Positions 44,707 through 54,549 of a stretch of DNA of 64,000 bases are shown one piece after another. Positions within the stretch are counted from its first letter, which is position 1, and the number at the start of each line of letters is the position of its first letter. Origin of the DNA: Pseudomonas syringae (GTDB lineage Bacteria > Pseudomonadota > Gammaproteobacteria > Pseudomonadales > Pseudomonadaceae); contig NZ_JPQU01000034.1 in assembly GCF_000737245.1 (NCBI RefSeq), positions 172,935 to 236,934 of the forward strand, given 5' to 3'. The notes beneath the pieces were generated by a model. The model was not told where the DNA came from. It was given only the letters and a program-made list of their open reading frames with translations, and did not search any database. Both the position numbers and the translations under genes were made by a program.

Positions 44707-46023
44707 TCAGAGCGACTCATCCCAGGCTTTGGCCAACTGAACAGGCGGGAAATGGCAGGTAAACACGCTGCCTTTGCCCGGTACGCTGTTGATCTCAAGG
44801 GTACCCCGGTGGCGCAACAGCACGTGTTTGACGATCGCCAGACCCAGCCCGGTGCCGCCGGTATTGGAGGCGCGGCTGGAATCGACGCGGTAGAAGCGTT
44901 CGGTCAGGCGCGGCAAATGTTTGGTTTCGATACCGATGCCGGAATCCTGCACGCTCAAGTGCGCGCCACGCTCGTCGGACCACCAGCGAATGCGGATCTT
45001 GCCTTCGGCCGGGGTGTATTTGACGGCATTGAAGATCAAGTTGGAGAACGCGCTGCGCAACTCGGTCTCACTGCCTTTGAGCTGTATGTCGCTGTCCAGC
45101 TCCAGGCTGATCTGCTGGTTTTTACTGCCCGACAATTCCTGCGCATCGTGGGTGATGGTTTCCAGCAGCGTCGTGACGGGCAGCGGATGGTTGTCCGAGG
45201 GGTAGTCCGTCGCTTCAAGCTTGGCCAGCAGCAGCAAATCGTTGAGCAGCGTCTGCATGCGCCCGCCTTGCTGGTGCATCTGCTGCAGAGCGCGAACCCA
45301 GCGCGGGTTCACCTCTTCGACGTTATCCAGCAGGGTTTCCAGATAGCCGAAGATCACCGTCAACGGCGTGCGTAGCTCGTGGGAGACGTTGGCGATGAAG
45401 TCTTTGCGCATTTGTTCGAGCTGGTGAATCCGCGTGACATCGCGCACCAGCATCAAATGTTCGTTGTTGCCGTAACGGGTGATCAGCAGCTGAATCCGCA
45501 TCCGGTCATTGGTGGGCGACGGGATTTCCAGCGGCTCGGCGTAGCTCTCCTGCTCGAAATACTCTTTGAAGCGCGGGTGACGAACCAGGTTGGTCACCGG
45601 CTGACCGCTGTCCTGAGGGGTTTTAAGGCCCATGAGGGTTTCAGCGGCGCGGTTCCACCATTCAAGGTTACCTTCGCTGTCGAGCATGATCACTGCGTCT
45701 TTGAGCGCAGCGGTGGATTCCTGCACCCGGTCAATCACCGCTTGCAGGCGCCCACGCACCCGTTGGTCACGGCGTTGCAGGTGGTAGATGCTGTCGAAGA
45801 CTTCGCCCCACAGACCATAGCCATCGGGCGGCGGCTCGTCGGCTTTATGGCTGCTGAGCCAGTGATGAAGACGCAGAAGTTGTTTGAGGGTCCAGGCCAG
45901 GTAAAGTCCCAGGCCGATGGCCAGGCTCCAGCCGTATTGCCCACTGATGAGCCCGACCAAGAGGCAGGCCGTGACCAGCAGCAACATGTGGCGGATCAGG
46001 GTGCCATGCCAGTTTTGGTTCAA
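44707..46023 (-). CDS. phoR: Phosphate regulon sensor histidine kinase PhoR
   Basis: A 438-residue membrane kinase that phosphorylates PhoB when phosphate is scarce. Two N-terminal helices, a DUF3329/PAS region (AVIMLDSEGNLEWWNRAAET near 110), the phosphoacceptor FIANVSHELRTPLTV (His about 216) and the ATPase motifs with FYRVDSSRASNTGGTGLGLA near 380. The start appears to be TTG at 46023 (MNQNWHGTLIRHM): an in-frame TAA lies immediately upstream and the N-terminus fits relatives. It follows phoB after 66 bp on the same strand. Confidence 0.93.
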   Translation of the reverse strand: MNQNWHGTLIRHMLLLVTACLLVGLISGQYGWSLAIGLGLYLAWTLKQLLRLHHWLSSHKADEPPPDGYGLWGEVFDSIYHLQRRDQRVRGRLQAVIDRVQESTAALKDAVIMLDSEGNLEWWNRAAETLMGLKTPQDSGQPVTNLVRHPRFKEYFEQESYAEPLEIPSPTNDRMRIQLLITRYGNNEHLMLVRDVTRIHQLEQMRKDFIANVSHELRTPLTVIFGYLETLLDNVEEVNPRWVRALQQMHQQGGRMQTLLNDLLLLAKLEATDYPSDNHPLPVTTLLETITHDAQELSGSKNQQISLELDSDIQLKGSETELRSAFSNLIFNAVKYTPAEGKIRIRWWSDERGAHLSVQDSGIGIETKHLPRLTERFYRVDSSRASNTGGTGLGLAIVKHVLLRHRGTLEINSVPGKGSVFTCHFPPVQLAKAWDESL

Positions 46024-46089
46024 TTAAGAGCACATCCATGTCTAGCGCGAGCTCTGTGGCTGCGCTGTCTGTTTACAGAAAATCGGCTT

Positions 46090-46779
46090 TCAGCTCTTGG
46101 TAGAAAAGCGATAGCCCGTGCCGCGCACGGTTTGTACCAGATTTTCGTAAGCATCGCCGAGGGCTTTGCGCAGGCGACGGATATGCACATCGACGGTACG
46201 TTCTTCGACATAAACATTGCCTCCCCAGACCTGATCCAGCAATTGCCCGCGGGTGTAGGCGCGCTCTTGGTGAGTCATGAAGAATTGCAGCAGACGGTAT
46301 TCGGTGGGGCCCATTTCAGCAGGCTTGCCGTCGATGGTTACGCGGTGGCTGATGGGGTCGAGCAACAGACCGCCGACTTCAATGGGCGCTTCGCCATCGG
46401 TCGGGCCAGCGCGACGCAGCACTGCCTTGAGGCGTGCAACCAGTTCGCGAGGTGAAAACGGCTTGGTGATGTAATCGTCAGCGCCGACTTCAAGGCCCTG
46501 GATCTTGTTGTCCTCTTCACCCTTGGCCGTGAGCATGATGATCGGAATGTCTCCGGTCAGCTCATCACGCTTGAGGCGCCGAGCCAGCTCAATGCCCGAT
46601 GTACCGGGCAACATCCAGTCGAGCAGGATCAGATCCGGTTTACGGTCTACGATGATTGCGTGGGCTTGCTGAGAGTTCTCTGCTTCCATGCAGTCATAGC
46701 CGGCCATTTCCAACGCAACGGCGATCATTTCGCGAATAGGCGCTTCGTCGTCAACGATCAGAATGCTCCTGCCAACCAT
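46090..46779 (-). CDS. phoB: Phosphate regulon response regulator PhoB
   Basis: A 229-residue OmpR-type regulator. Receiver with DDE near residue 10, phosphorylated Asp54 in LLDWMLPG and Lys in [12 protein letters not shown]-binding winged helix from about residue 130 ending [14 protein letters not shown] and [12 protein letters not shown] 46779 has AGAGG 7 bases upstream; the longer frame (six codons more) is less likely. It activates promoters with Pho boxes, such as those found here before pstS, pstC and phoB itself. Confidence 0.96.
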   Translation of the reverse strand: MVGRSILIVDDEAPIREMIAVALEMAGYDCMEAENSQQAHAIIVDRKPDLILLDWMLPGTSGIELARRLKRDELTGDIPIIMLTAKGEEDNKIQGLEVGADDYITKPFSPRELVARLKAVLRRAGPTDGEAPIEVGGLLLDPISHRVTIDGKPAEMGPTEYRLLQFFMTHQERAYTRGQLLDQVWGGNVYVEERTVDVHIRRLRKALGDAYENLVQTVRGTGYRFSTKS

Positions 46780-46815
46780 GCTCGAACCTCTTGTCATTTA
46801 ACTGTCTTGGGGCGC

Positions 46816-46849
46816 ATTAGATAACGGAATTATTGCAGTCGTGTGACAG
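46816..46849 (-). promoter_or_regulatory. Pho box and -10 of phoBR
   Basis: Read on the - strand: CTGTCAC (46849-46843), CTGCAAT (46838-46832) and CCGTTAT (46827-46821), each separated by four bases. TCTAAT at 46821-46816 lies 10 bases after the second unit and can serve as -10, overlapping the third unit. This indicates autoactivation by PhoB. Confidence 0.75.
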
Positions 46850-46938
46850 CTTAGTCTGAGGGCTGGCGTAGCGTCGCTTCAAGGGGCTAATGTGCAGTCT
46901 CATCCGATAACAATTTCAACAAAGAAGAGGATTAACCG

Positions 46939-47316
46939 ATGCTCAAGATTTCATCGACACTCAAGGCCCTTTTGACCGCTGCGGCGCTGGCGTCTTCGGG
47001 TCTGGCTTTTGCTGCCGAGCCGGGCATGGCGCAGGACGGCATTTTGACCCAGCACAGCGGCCTCACGCTTTACACCTTCGACAAGGACAGTGGCGGCAAG
47101 TCCGCCTGTAACGACCAGTGTGCGGTTAACTGGCCGCCGCTTTTCGCTGAAGCGACCGACAAGCCATCAGGCAAGTGGACAACCATCAAGCGTGACGACG
47201 GCAAGATGCAGTGGGCGTATGACGGCAAGCCGGTGTATGGCTACAAGGATGACAAGAAGGCGGGCGACAAGACCGGTGACGGTAAAGGCGGCGCCTGGCA
47301 CGTGGTTAAACCGTAA
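46939..47316 (+). CDS. Small secreted protein with 'secreted repeat' (PF03640-type) motifs
   Basis: A 125-residue exported protein. Signal peptide MLKISSTLKALLTAAALASSGLAFA, then two copies of the repeat pattern: GLTLYTFDKDSGGKSACNDQ then CAVNWPPLFA, and MQWAYDGKPVYGYKDD. Proteins with this COG4315 pattern are periplasmic or lipoproteins of unknown function. The two Cys of ACNDQC are conserved in the pattern. AGAAGAGG lies upstream of the ATG. Divergent from phoB, with the Pho box in between, so phosphate control is possible but not shown. Confidence 0.85.
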   Translation: MLKISSTLKALLTAAALASSGLAFAAEPGMAQDGILTQHSGLTLYTFDKDSGGKSACNDQCAVNWPPLFAEATDKPSGKWTTIKRDDGKMQWAYDGKPVYGYKDDKKAGDKTGDGKGGAWHVVKP

Positions 47317-47345
47317 TCCACTGATCTCTCAGTAGGGATGTAAAC

Positions 47346-47438
47346 CTGTGGGAGCGAGCTTGCTCGCGAAGGCTGTTTTCCTGATCAAGATATTTGCAGG
47401 ATCCAATGCCCGATTCGCGAGCAAGCTCGCTCCCACTG
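47346..47438. repeat. REP/REPIN inverted repeat (GTGGGAGCGAGCTTGCTCGCG type)
   Basis: CTGTGGGAGCGAGCTTGCTC and its perfect complement enclose a 48-base spacer, between converging genes. A heptamer tandem repeat begins at its right edge. Confidence 0.92.
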
Positions 47439-47463
47439 GAACCTGGAACCTGGAACCTGGAAC
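47436..47463. repeat. Four tandem copies of the heptamer CTGGAAC
   Basis: CTGGAAC occurs four times head to tail, starting in the last bases of the REP and ending 2 bases before the ubiA stop codon. Copy number may vary by slippage, but only non-coding sequence is affected. Confidence 0.9.
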
Positions 47464-47464
47464 C

Positions 47465-48355
47465 TCAGCGCAGCGCATAATCCGCAACAATCCCGACAAA
47501 GATCGCCAGCCCCGCCCAATGGTTATGCAGGAATGCCTTGAAGCAGGCATCGCGGTCACGCTCACGGGTTGACCAGAACTCCCAGGCAAAGCACACCGCA
47601 GCCACCAGCAGGCCAAGGTAGAAATACACGCCCAACTCAAAACGCGCTCCGGCAAGCACCAAGCAGCCCAGCGCCAGACATTGCAGGGTCAGAATGATGA
47701 TCCGGTCCGCATCGCCAAACAGCACAGCGGTAGATTTCACGCCGATCTTCAGATCGTCTTCCCGGTCGACCATCGCGTAATACGTGTCATAGGCCACCGT
47801 CCACAGCAGATTGGCGATGTACAGCAGCCACGCAGCCGCGGGCAAATGTCCGGTCTCTGCGGTGAACGCCATGGGCATACCCCAGGAAAACGCCGCGCCC
47901 AGGACCACCTGCGGGTAATAGGTGTAGCGCTTCATGAATGGGTAGCAGGCTGCCAGCGCAAGGCCACCGAAGGACAACCAGATCGTGGTGGGGTTGGTCA
48001 GCAGCACCAGCCCAAAGCTCGCCACCACCAGCACGGCAAACAACACCAGTGCTTCTTCGGAGCTGACTTTACCGCTCACCAGCGGCCGCTGTTCAGTGCG
48101 TTTGACGTGGCCGTCCACCTTGCGATCGGCGAAGTCGTTGATCACGCAACCTGCGGCACGCATCAGAAAGACACCGACCACGAAAATCACCACATTGAGC
48201 AGCGATGGCGAGCCTTCACTCGCGATCCAGAGCGCCCAAAGGGTCGGCCACAACAGCAGATAAATGCCAATAGGCTTGTCGATCCGCATCAGCTGAATGA
48301 AATCCCAGCTGCGCGGGTTCAGACGATTCAGGGATTTGAGTAGCGTCAGGTACAT
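47465..48355 (-). CDS. ubiA: 4-hydroxybenzoate octaprenyltransferase UbiA
   Basis: A 296-residue membrane prenyltransferase that attaches the polyprenyl tail to 4-hydroxybenzoate in ubiquinone synthesis. The first Asp-rich motif is [15 protein letters not shown] near residue 75 and the second is [17 protein letters not shown] near 195; several hydrophobic helices alternate. I start at ATG 48355 ([20 protein letters not shown]) because GGAG is 8 bases upstream, against 2 bases for the ATG two codons earlier. The start overlaps the ubiC stop (TGATG), so translation is coupled. Confidence 0.95.
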   Translation of the reverse strand: MYLTLLKSLNRLNPRSWDFIQLMRIDKPIGIYLLLWPTLWALWIASEGSPSLLNVVIFVVGVFLMRAAGCVINDFADRKVDGHVKRTEQRPLVSGKVSSEEALVLFAVLVVASFGLVLLTNPTTIWLSFGGLALAACYPFMKRYTYYPQVVLGAAFSWGMPMAFTAETGHLPAAAWLLYIANLLWTVAYDTYYAMVDREDDLKIGVKSTAVLFGDADRIIILTLQCLALGCLVLAGARFELGVYFYLGLLVAAVCFAWEFWSTRERDRDACFKAFLHNHWAGLAIFVGIVADYALR

Positions 48356-48924
48356 CAACATTGCTCCGCGGTACGAATCGCCTGCCAGAGCGTCGGCAGG
48401 AATACTTCGGCGACCAGTATTTTCAAGGAGCCACGGCTAAAGCACGAGCGGCGACCCCATAAGTCTTCTGCGGCATCAGCCGTTGGCAACCAGGCAGCGG
48501 GATAACTGCAGACCTGCAGCGCACCGCGCTCGAATGCCGGGTCGCAAAACAGCAACTCCCCGAGCGAGCGTGTGCCCAGCTCTTCCATGTGCAGCCCGCT
48601 TTCCAGCAGCGCGTCACGGGCTGCGACACTGCGGGCGAACACCCACTTCTGGTCGTGGCCGCGCAGGTAGACTTCGCGCACCCAGCCGATGCTCGCTGCG
48701 GGCAGCTCCAGTGCCGCACACTCATCGTCGCGCAGCGCTTGCCAGCCTTCGAACAGCGGCGTGACACTGAAGTGCCCCGCAGATAGCGCGGTCAGTCGGC
48801 GGGTCAGTGAATCTTGATGAAACAGCCACTCAAGCACCAGAGCTTCGGCGGCGCCTTCAAGGGCTGCACGCTCAAGCCAGCGCGGCGTGGTAAACGGGGA
48901 GTTTTGCTCGGTCACGGTCAGCAT
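48355..48924 (-). CDS. ubiC: Chorismate lyase UbiC
   Basis: A 189-residue cytoplasmic enzyme that converts chorismate to 4-hydroxybenzoate and pyruvate, the substrate for Ubi[17 protein letters not shown] near residue 30, [19 protein letters not shown] near 83 and [14 protein letters not shown] near 120 match the UbiC family, including the active-site Arg and Glu positions as far as they can be judged. It forms an operon with ubiA. Confidence 0.93.
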   Translation of the reverse strand: MLTVTEQNSPFTTPRWLERAALEGAAEALVLEWLFHQDSLTRRLTALSAGHFSVTPLFEGWQALRDDECAALELPAASIGWVREVYLRGHDQKWVFARSVAARDALLESGLHMEELGTRSLGELLFCDPAFERGALQVCSYPAAWLPTADAAEDLWGRRSCFSRGSLKILVAEVFLPTLWQAIRTAEQC

Positions 48925-49125
48925 TATTTGGCATCAATCGAGGCCGCGAGCTTAGCATGATTGCCCCCGAGCACCGACGGCCGGTAACAGGGTGTGGTGA
49001 TCGCCGGGCTTGCATGTCGGCGTCGCGATCAGTACAAACCCCTTGAGTTTGGCGCAAGCGCGGCAGTTAACGACCGCGTAGCTTTTCCATGACGTCGAAA
49101 TAGCCTGAAAAATGAGAGATGAGTA
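48925..49125. other. Divergent region between ubiC and the rubredoxin gene
   Basis: About 200 bases with no gene or repeat seen. In PAO1, as remembered, the glycolate oxidase genes lie between ubiC and the rubredoxins; here they are absent. Confidence 0.5.
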
Positions 49126-49293
49126 ATGAAAAAGTGGCAATGCATTGTCTGTGGCCTGATCTACGACGAAGCCATGGGTTGGCCTGATGACGGCATTGCG
49201 CCGGGCACCCTTTGGCAAGACGTCCCTGAAGATTGGCTATGCCCGGATTGCGGCGTAGGCAAAATGGATTTCGAAATGATCGAAATCGGTTGA
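49126..49293 (+). CDS. rubA: Rubredoxin
   Basis: A 55-residue iron protein with one Fe(S-Cys)4 centre: Cys6 and Cys9 in CIVCG and Cys39 and Cys42 in CPDCG, with the conserved core [20 protein letters not shown]. It starts at ATG 49126 ([20 protein letters not shown]) and ends with TGA at 49293. It carries electrons from the reductase encoded 50 bp downstream to alkane hydroxylases or oxidative-stress enzymes. Only one rubredoxin gene is present here, whereas PAO1 has two in this position (remembered). Confidence 0.96.
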   Translation: MKKWQCIVCGLIYDEAMGWPDDGIAPGTLWQDVPEDWLCPDCGVGKMDFEMIEIG

Positions 49294-49343
49294 TACGGCC
49301 TTTCAGGCTTTATCTCGTTTAGTTCTTTGGCTTGGAGTGACGC

Positions 49344-50492
49344 ATGAACGCACCTGTTGTGATTGTTGGCACTGGCCTGGCGGGCTACAACCTGGCCCGG
49401 GAATTTCGCAAGCTCGATGGCGAAACGCCGCTGCTGCTGATCACCGCCGATGACGGGCGTTCCTATTCCAAGCCGATGCTTTCCACCGGCTTTGGCAAAA
49501 ACAAGGAAGCCGACGGCTTGAGCATGGCGGAGGCGGGCGCAATGGCCATCCAGCTCAAGGCCGAAGTCCGCACCCATACCCGAATCAGCGGCATCGATCC
49601 TGGCCATAAGCGCCTGTGGATCGGTGACGAAGCGGTGTACTACCGTGACCTGATTCTGGCCTGGGGCGCGGAAACCATCCGCGTGCCGGTTGAGGGTGAT
49701 GCCAGCGACGCCATCTTCCCCATCAATGATCTGGAAGACTACGCACGCTTTCGCGCTGCAGCAGCGGGCAAGCGCCGGGTGCTTATCCTCGGGGTCGGCC
49801 TGATCGGCTGCGAATTCGCCAATGACCTGATACTCGGCGGCTATGAAGTCGATCTGGTGGCGCCGTGTGAGCATGTGATGCCGACCTTGTTGCATCCGGC
49901 TGCTGCAGCGGCTGTGCGCAGTGGTCTGGAGAGCCTCGGGGCGCGCTTTCATCTCGGGCCGCTGATGACCCGTCTTGTGCGCGGCGCTGATGGTCTAGAA
50001 GCGCATCTGTCCGATGGTCAGGTGATTGCCTGTGATGTGGTCGTCTCGGCGATAGGCCTGCGGCCTCGGGTTGATCTGGCTGCTGCGGCCGGGCTGCAGA
50101 TCGGGCGCGGTATCATCGTCGACCGCGAGCTTAAAACCTCTCACGCCAATATCTACGCCTTGGGGGATTGCGCCGAGGTCGATGGTTTGAATCTGCTGTA
50201 TGTCATGCCGCTGATGAGTTGCGCTCGTGCGCTGGCGCAAACCCTGGCGGGCACCCCGACAGCGGTCAAGTACGGACCGATGCCGATCACCGTCAAAACC
50301 CCGGTCTGCCCACTGGTGGTTTCCCCGCCACCGCGCGGTGTCGAAGGCACCTGGAGTGTTGAAGGGCAGGGCGCAGACATCAAAGCGCTGTGCCATGACC
50401 CGTCCGGCAACCTTTTGGGTTACGCCCTGACCGGTGCTGCGGTGATGGAAAAACTGGCCTTGAACAAAGCACTGCCGGCGCTGTTGGCTTAA
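49344..50492 (+). CDS. rubB: Rubredoxin-NAD(+) reductase (FAD-dependent)
   Basis: A 382-residue flavoprotein of the pyridine nucleotide-disulphide oxidoreductase class. FAD-binding [20 protein letters not shown] at residues 5-24, NAD-binding [21 protein letters not shown] near 148, and the second FAD motif [14 protein letters not shown] near 270 are clear. TTGGAGTG precedes the ATG. It lies just behind the rubredoxin gene and would reduce it with NADH. Confidence 0.93.
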   Translation: MNAPVVIVGTGLAGYNLAREFRKLDGETPLLLITADDGRSYSKPMLSTGFGKNKEADGLSMAEAGAMAIQLKAEVRTHTRISGIDPGHKRLWIGDEAVYYRDLILAWGAETIRVPVEGDASDAIFPINDLEDYARFRAAAAGKRRVLILGVGLIGCEFANDLILGGYEVDLVAPCEHVMPTLLHPAAAAAVRSGLESLGARFHLGPLMTRLVRGADGLEAHLSDGQVIACDVVVSAIGLRPRVDLAAAAGLQIGRGIIVDRELKTSHANIYALGDCAEVDGLNLLYVMPLMSCARALAQTLAGTPTAVKYGPMPITVKTPVCPLVVSPPPRGVEGTWSVEGQGADIKALCHDPSGNLLGYALTGAAVMEKLALNKALPALLA

Positions 50493-50682
50493 ATACTGGT
50501 CGTTCTGTCGGATAAGCCACGTTATTGATCCCATAAACGTGCCGCACGTACTGGCGCGGGCCAGAACGGCATGCCATCCTCATTCCCGTCTGCCGCTACG
50601 TAGAGCCGTCGCGGCACTCGGTCGCTGCTCTGGATGAGCGGCACGGGACATAAAAACAATAAACCGTAGAAAGAGGCTTCAT

Positions 50683-50958
50683 ATGCGTAAACCAGAACTT
50701 GCAGCCGCCATTGCTGAAAAGGCGGACCTCACCAAAGAACAAGCCAATCGTGTCCTCAACGCCGTCCTCGAAGAAATTACCGGTGCCCTGCACCGCAAAG
50801 ACAGCGTGACCCTCGTCGGCTTCGGTACCTTCCTGCAACGCCACCGCGGCGCCCGCACCGGTAAAAACCCCCAGACCGGCGAGCCGGTAAAAATCAAGGC
50901 GAGCAACACCGTGGCCTTCAAACCGGGTAAATCCCTGAAAGACAGCGTCAATCCCTAG
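50683..50958 (+). CDS. hupA: DNA-binding protein HU, alpha type
   Basis: A 91-residue nucleoid protein. The N-terminal helical dimerisation part (MRKPELAAAIAEKADLTKEQ) and the DNA-binding arm GFGTFLQRHRGARTGKNPQTGEPVKIKA are intact, with the bending proline in the arm (NPQTGE). AGAAAGAGG is upstream. It ends at a strong terminator. Confidence 0.96.
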   Translation: MRKPELAAAIAEKADLTKEQANRVLNAVLEEITGALHRKDSVTLVGFGTFLQRHRGARTGKNPQTGEPVKIKASNTVAFKPGKSLKDSVNP

Positions 50959-51002
50959 ATAAATTGGCTGGACGCCTTGGCGGGAGGCGAGCAGTGAACA
51001 AG

Positions 51003-51037
51003 CGGGCACACCAACGAAGATTGGGTGCCCGTTTTTT
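51003..51037 (+). terminator. Rho-independent terminator of hupA
   Basis: CGGGCAC(A)CCAA pairs with TTGGGTGCCCG around CGAAGA, followed by six T residues. Confidence 0.92.
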
Positions 51038-51468
51038 GTGGCTGAATTATGTAGTCATGTCGCAAATTCACCTACAGATGTACGTTTTTGTCGCATATCG
51101 AAAGCTAGATATCCGCACTATAGATACGGCTTATGAGCCCCTGTTTCCGAGTGCTTCAGGCGTTTATTCCGGTTATATGCATATTCCATCTCACGAATTC
51201 CACGTTTCGTGAAAAATCGACTACTTTGCCTTTGGCAGCCTGAAATCAAGGGCTGGAACGCTATGCCTGCGACATTTGGTCACGGTATGACTTGTAGTTA
51301 ATTTATCGTCTCGTTACAAAATCCATTGAAGGCACCAAACTTCGCCTGCAAAATGCCGCGCCCCGCCCGGAAATGGCGGGATCATGCTGATCGGCAGCCC
51401 CAGTCGCGCTCGCTTGAAGTGCCCTGGCCTATTTGAAGAAAACAAGAAGATCACGCAGGAGATTACAC
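51038..51468. other. Gene-free, AT-richer region upstream of the transhydrogenase operon
   Basis: About 430 bases without a supported gene. Features seen: two TGTCGCA words at about 51058 and 51089, and a perfect seven-base inverted repeat TCACGAA (51191-51197) / TTCGTGA (51206-51212) followed by AAAA, which could be an operator or a terminator on the - strand. The promoter of pntAA should lie in the right half. Confidence 0.5.
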
Positions 51469-52590
51469 GTGCACATTGGCGTTCCTCTCGAGACCCACAC
51501 GGGCGAAAAGCGGGTTGCTGCAACCCCTGAAACCATCAAGAAGCTGATCGGCCAGGGCCATCGGGTCACGGTGCAAAGCGGAGCAGGCGTCAGCGCCAGC
51601 GTTCCGGACAGCGCTTATGCAGACGCAGGCGCTGCAATCGGCACCGGTACCGAAGCATTTGCTGCTGATCTGGTGCTCAAAGTCACTGCACCTGACGACA
51701 GCGAACTGGCCCAGATCAAGAGCGGCACCATCGTTGTGGGGATGCTCAACCCCTTCAACAACGAAACCATCGCCAAGATGGCGGGGCAGGGCATTACCGC
51801 CTTTGCGCTGGAAGCTGCGCCGCGCACCTCCCGTGCTCAAAGCCTCGACGTGCTGTCTTCACAGGCCAATATTGCCGGCTACAAGGCGGTGTTGCTGGGG
51901 GCTCATCACTATCCGCGCTTCATGCCGATGCTGATGACGGCAGCCGGTACGGTGAAGGCCGCACGCGTGCTGGTGCTGGGCGCTGGTGTGGCGGGCTTGC
52001 AGGCCATCGCGACGGCCAAGCGTCTGGGTGCCGTGGTCGAAGCCTCCGATGTGCGCCCTGCGGTAAAAGAGCAGATCGAATCCTTGGGTGCCAAGTTTAT
52101 CGACGTGCCGTACGAAACCGATGAAGAGCGCGAATGCGCCGTCGGTGTCGGTGGCTATGCTCGCCCGATGCCTGCCAGTTGGATGCATCGTCAGGCGGTT
52201 GCCGTGCATGAGCGCGCCAAACAGTCGGACATTGTCATCACCACAGCTTTGATCCCTGGCCGCAAGGCGCCGGTATTGCTCAGTGCCGAGACCGTGGCAG
52301 AGATGAAGCCTGGCTCGGTGGTGATCGATCTGGCGGCGGCTCAGGGTGGCAACTGCCCGCTGACGGTCGCTGATGAAGTGGTAGTCGCGCACGGTGTCAC
52401 CATCGTCGGCCACACCAATCTGCCCGCGCTGGTCGCCGCTGATGCTTCGGCGCTGTATGCCCGCAACCTGCTGGATTTCATGAAGCTGTTGTTCGACAAG
52501 GACGGCCAGCTACACATCAATCTCGAAGACGACATTGTTGTCGCGTGCCTGATGTGCCGCGACGGCCAAGTCATCCGCAAGAACGGCTGA
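51469..52590 (+). CDS. pntAA: NAD(P)(+) transhydrogenase alpha subunit, part 1 (NAD(H)-binding)
   Basis: A 373-residue soluble domain I of the proton-translocating transhydrogenase, binding NAD(H). I start at GTG 51469 with AGGAG 6 bases upstream ([20 protein letters not shown] is the family N-terminus). The Rossmann segment [20 protein letters not shown] lies near residue 170 and the mobile loop around [17 protein letters not shown] near 230. The alpha subunit is split into two genes here, as in other pseudomonads and Rhodospirillum, with part 2 ten bases downstream. Confidence 0.94.
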   Translation: MHIGVPLETHTGEKRVAATPETIKKLIGQGHRVTVQSGAGVSASVPDSAYADAGAAIGTGTEAFAADLVLKVTAPDDSELAQIKSGTIVVGMLNPFNNETIAKMAGQGITAFALEAAPRTSRAQSLDVLSSQANIAGYKAVLLGAHHYPRFMPMLMTAAGTVKAARVLVLGAGVAGLQAIATAKRLGAVVEASDVRPAVKEQIESLGAKFIDVPYETDEERECAVGVGGYARPMPASWMHRQAVAVHERAKQSDIVITTALIPGRKAPVLLSAETVAEMKPGSVVIDLAAAQGGNCPLTVADEVVVAHGVTIVGHTNLPALVAADASALYARNLLDFMKLLFDKDGQLHINLEDDIVVACLMCRDGQVIRKNG

Positions 52591-52600
52591 GGATAGAACA

Positions 52601-52921
52601 ATGGAAGAGCTGATCTCCCCAGGTGTCTACAACCTGATCATTTTCGTGTTGGCGATCTACGTCGGTTATCACGTGGTCTGGAACGTTACCCCGGCGCTGC
52701 ACACCCCACTGATGGCCGTCACCAACGCCATCTCCGCCATCGTGATCGTCGGCGCCATGCTGGCTGCTGCGCTGACCGTGACCCCGCTGGGCAAAACCAT
52801 GGGCACCCTGGCGGTAGCCCTGGCGGCCGTGAACGTATTCGGTGGCTTCCTGGTGACCCGGCGCATGCTGGAGATGTTCAAGAAAAAAGCGCCTAAAGCG
52901 AAAGAAGAGGTGCGCAAGTAA
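52601..52921 (+). CDS. pntAB: NAD(P)(+) transhydrogenase alpha subunit, part 2 (membrane part)
   Basis: A 106-residue membrane protein with three to four helices ([54 protein letters not shown]) that forms part of the proton channel with PntB. GAGGATAG precedes the ATG. A lysine-rich C-terminus ends one base into the pntB start (TAATG). Confidence 0.94.
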   Translation: MEELISPGVYNLIIFVLAIYVGYHVVWNVTPALHTPLMAVTNAISAIVIVGAMLAAALTVTPLGKTMGTLAVALAAVNVFGGFLVTRRMLEMFKKKAPKAKEEVRK

Positions 52922-54366
52922 TGAGCATGAATCTGGTTACTTTGCTGTACCTCGTGTCGGCGGTTTGCTTCATCCAGGCACTTAAGGGCCTTTCTCACCC
53001 GACCACTTCGCGTCGCGGCAATCTGTTTGGCATGCTCGGCATGGGGCTGGCTGTCGTCACGACGATTGGTCTGGTCTACAAGCTGGCGGCGTTGTCCGAC
53101 ACCGCGGCGGGCATCGGCTACATCGTCATCGGCCTGCTGGTCGGTGGTACTGCTGGCTCGATCATGGCCAGGCGTGTGGAGATGACCAAGATGCCGGAAC
53201 TGGTCGCCTTCATGCACAGCATGATTGGCCTGGCTGCGGTATTCATCGCCATTGCCGCCGTGGTTGAACCGCAATCGCTGAACATCGTGAAGAACCTGGG
53301 CGACGCGATCCCAACGGGTAACCGTCTGGAGCTGTTTCTGGGCGCTGCGATTGGTGCGATCACGTTCTCCGGCTCGGTTATCGCTTTCGGCAAGCTGTCC
53401 GGTAAGTACAAGTTCCGCCTCTTTCAGGGCGCACCCGTAAAGTTCGCCGGTCAGCACAAGCTGAATCTGGTGCTCGGCCTGGCGACACTCGCGTTCGGTC
53501 TGTTCTTCATGTTTACCGGCGACCTGACCGCATTCGCCATCATGCTGGCTTTGGCTTTCGTGATCGGCGTGCTGCTGATCATCCCGATTGGCGGTGCCGA
53601 CATGCCGGTCGTGGTCTCGATGCTTAATAGCTATTCAGGTTGGGCTGCGGCGGGTATCGGTTTCTCGCTGAACAACTCGATGCTGATCATTGCGGGCTCC
53701 CTGGTGGGTTCGTCCGGCGCGATTCTGTCGTACATCATGTGCAAGGCGATGAACCGCTCGTTTTTCAACGTGATTGGCGGCGGCTTTGGTGGTGCAACGG
53801 ATACAGCTGGCCCGGCTGGCAGCAAAGAGGCGCGTCCGGTGAAATCCGGCTCCGCCGACGATGCCACCTTCCTGCTGACCAACGCTGACACCGTGATCAT
53901 CGTGCCTGGCTACGGTCTGGCAGTGGCCCGGGCCCAGCATGCGCTCAAAGAGCTGACCGAGAAGCTGACCCACCATGGCGTAACCGTGAAGTATGCGATC
54001 CACCCGGTTGCCGGGCGCATGCCGGGGCACATGAACGTACTGCTCGCTGAGGCGGAAGTGCCTTACGATCAGGTGTTCGAGATGGAGGACATCAACTCTG
54101 AATTCGGTCAGGCCGACGTGGTGCTGGTGTTGGGCGCTAATGACGTGGTCAACCCGGCGGCGAAAAACGATCCGAAATCGCCAATTGCCGGCATGCCGAT
54201 TCTAGAGGCGTTCAAAGCCAAGACCATCATCGTCAACAAGCGCTCCATGGCCAGCGGTTATGCCGGCCTGGATAACGAATTGTTCTATCTGGATAAAACC
54301 ATGATGGTGTTCGGCGACGCCAAAAAGGTGATCGAGGACATGGTGAAGGCGGTCGACAACGCGTAG
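52921..54366 (+). CDS. pntB: NAD(P)(+) transhydrogenase beta subunit
   Basis: A 481-residue protein: an N-terminal membrane part with about nine helices (to about residue 275) and a C-terminal NADP(H)-binding domain III from about 310, with VIIVPGYGLAVARAQHALKE, GRMPGHMNVLLAEAEVPYD and LVLGANDVVNPAAKNDPKSP. Together with PntAA/AB it uses the proton gradient to make NADPH from NADH. It ends at a strong terminator. Confidence 0.96.
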   Translation: MSMNLVTLLYLVSAVCFIQALKGLSHPTTSRRGNLFGMLGMGLAVVTTIGLVYKLAALSDTAAGIGYIVIGLLVGGTAGSIMARRVEMTKMPELVAFMHSMIGLAAVFIAIAAVVEPQSLNIVKNLGDAIPTGNRLELFLGAAIGAITFSGSVIAFGKLSGKYKFRLFQGAPVKFAGQHKLNLVLGLATLAFGLFFMFTGDLTAFAIMLALAFVIGVLLIIPIGGADMPVVVSMLNSYSGWAAAGIGFSLNNSMLIIAGSLVGSSGAILSYIMCKAMNRSFFNVIGGGFGGATDTAGPAGSKEARPVKSGSADDATFLLTNADTVIIVPGYGLAVARAQHALKELTEKLTHHGVTVKYAIHPVAGRMPGHMNVLLAEAEVPYDQVFEMEDINSEFGQADVVLVLGANDVVNPAAKNDPKSPIAGMPILEAFKAKTIIVNKRSMASGYAGLDNELFYLDKTMMVFGDAKKVIEDMVKAVDNA

Positions 54367-54388
54367 CCTTCCCGCGCGTCTAAACCGG

Positions 54389-54418
54389 GCCCCGGCGTGA
54401 AAAACGCCGGGGCTTTTT
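54389..54418 (+). terminator. Rho-independent terminator of the pnt operon
   Basis: Ten-base perfect stem GCCCCGGCGT / ACGCCGGGGC with a GAAAA loop and five T residues. Confidence 0.95.
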
Positions 54419-54549
54419 ACATTTCGCGTAACAGTGTTTTGCGCTGAAACCCGCTAATTAGAGCCTCCCAATGCGACCTTGGTAGCGGGACGAACACCGT
54501 CCAAATCTCTAGACTTGGGCTTCGCTTCCACCCCCGAGATAAGAATCCA

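Noticed and set aside
50964..51212. 82-residue frame after hupA
   Set aside because: It spans the hupA terminator, has no plausible ribosome binding site and no family resemblance.
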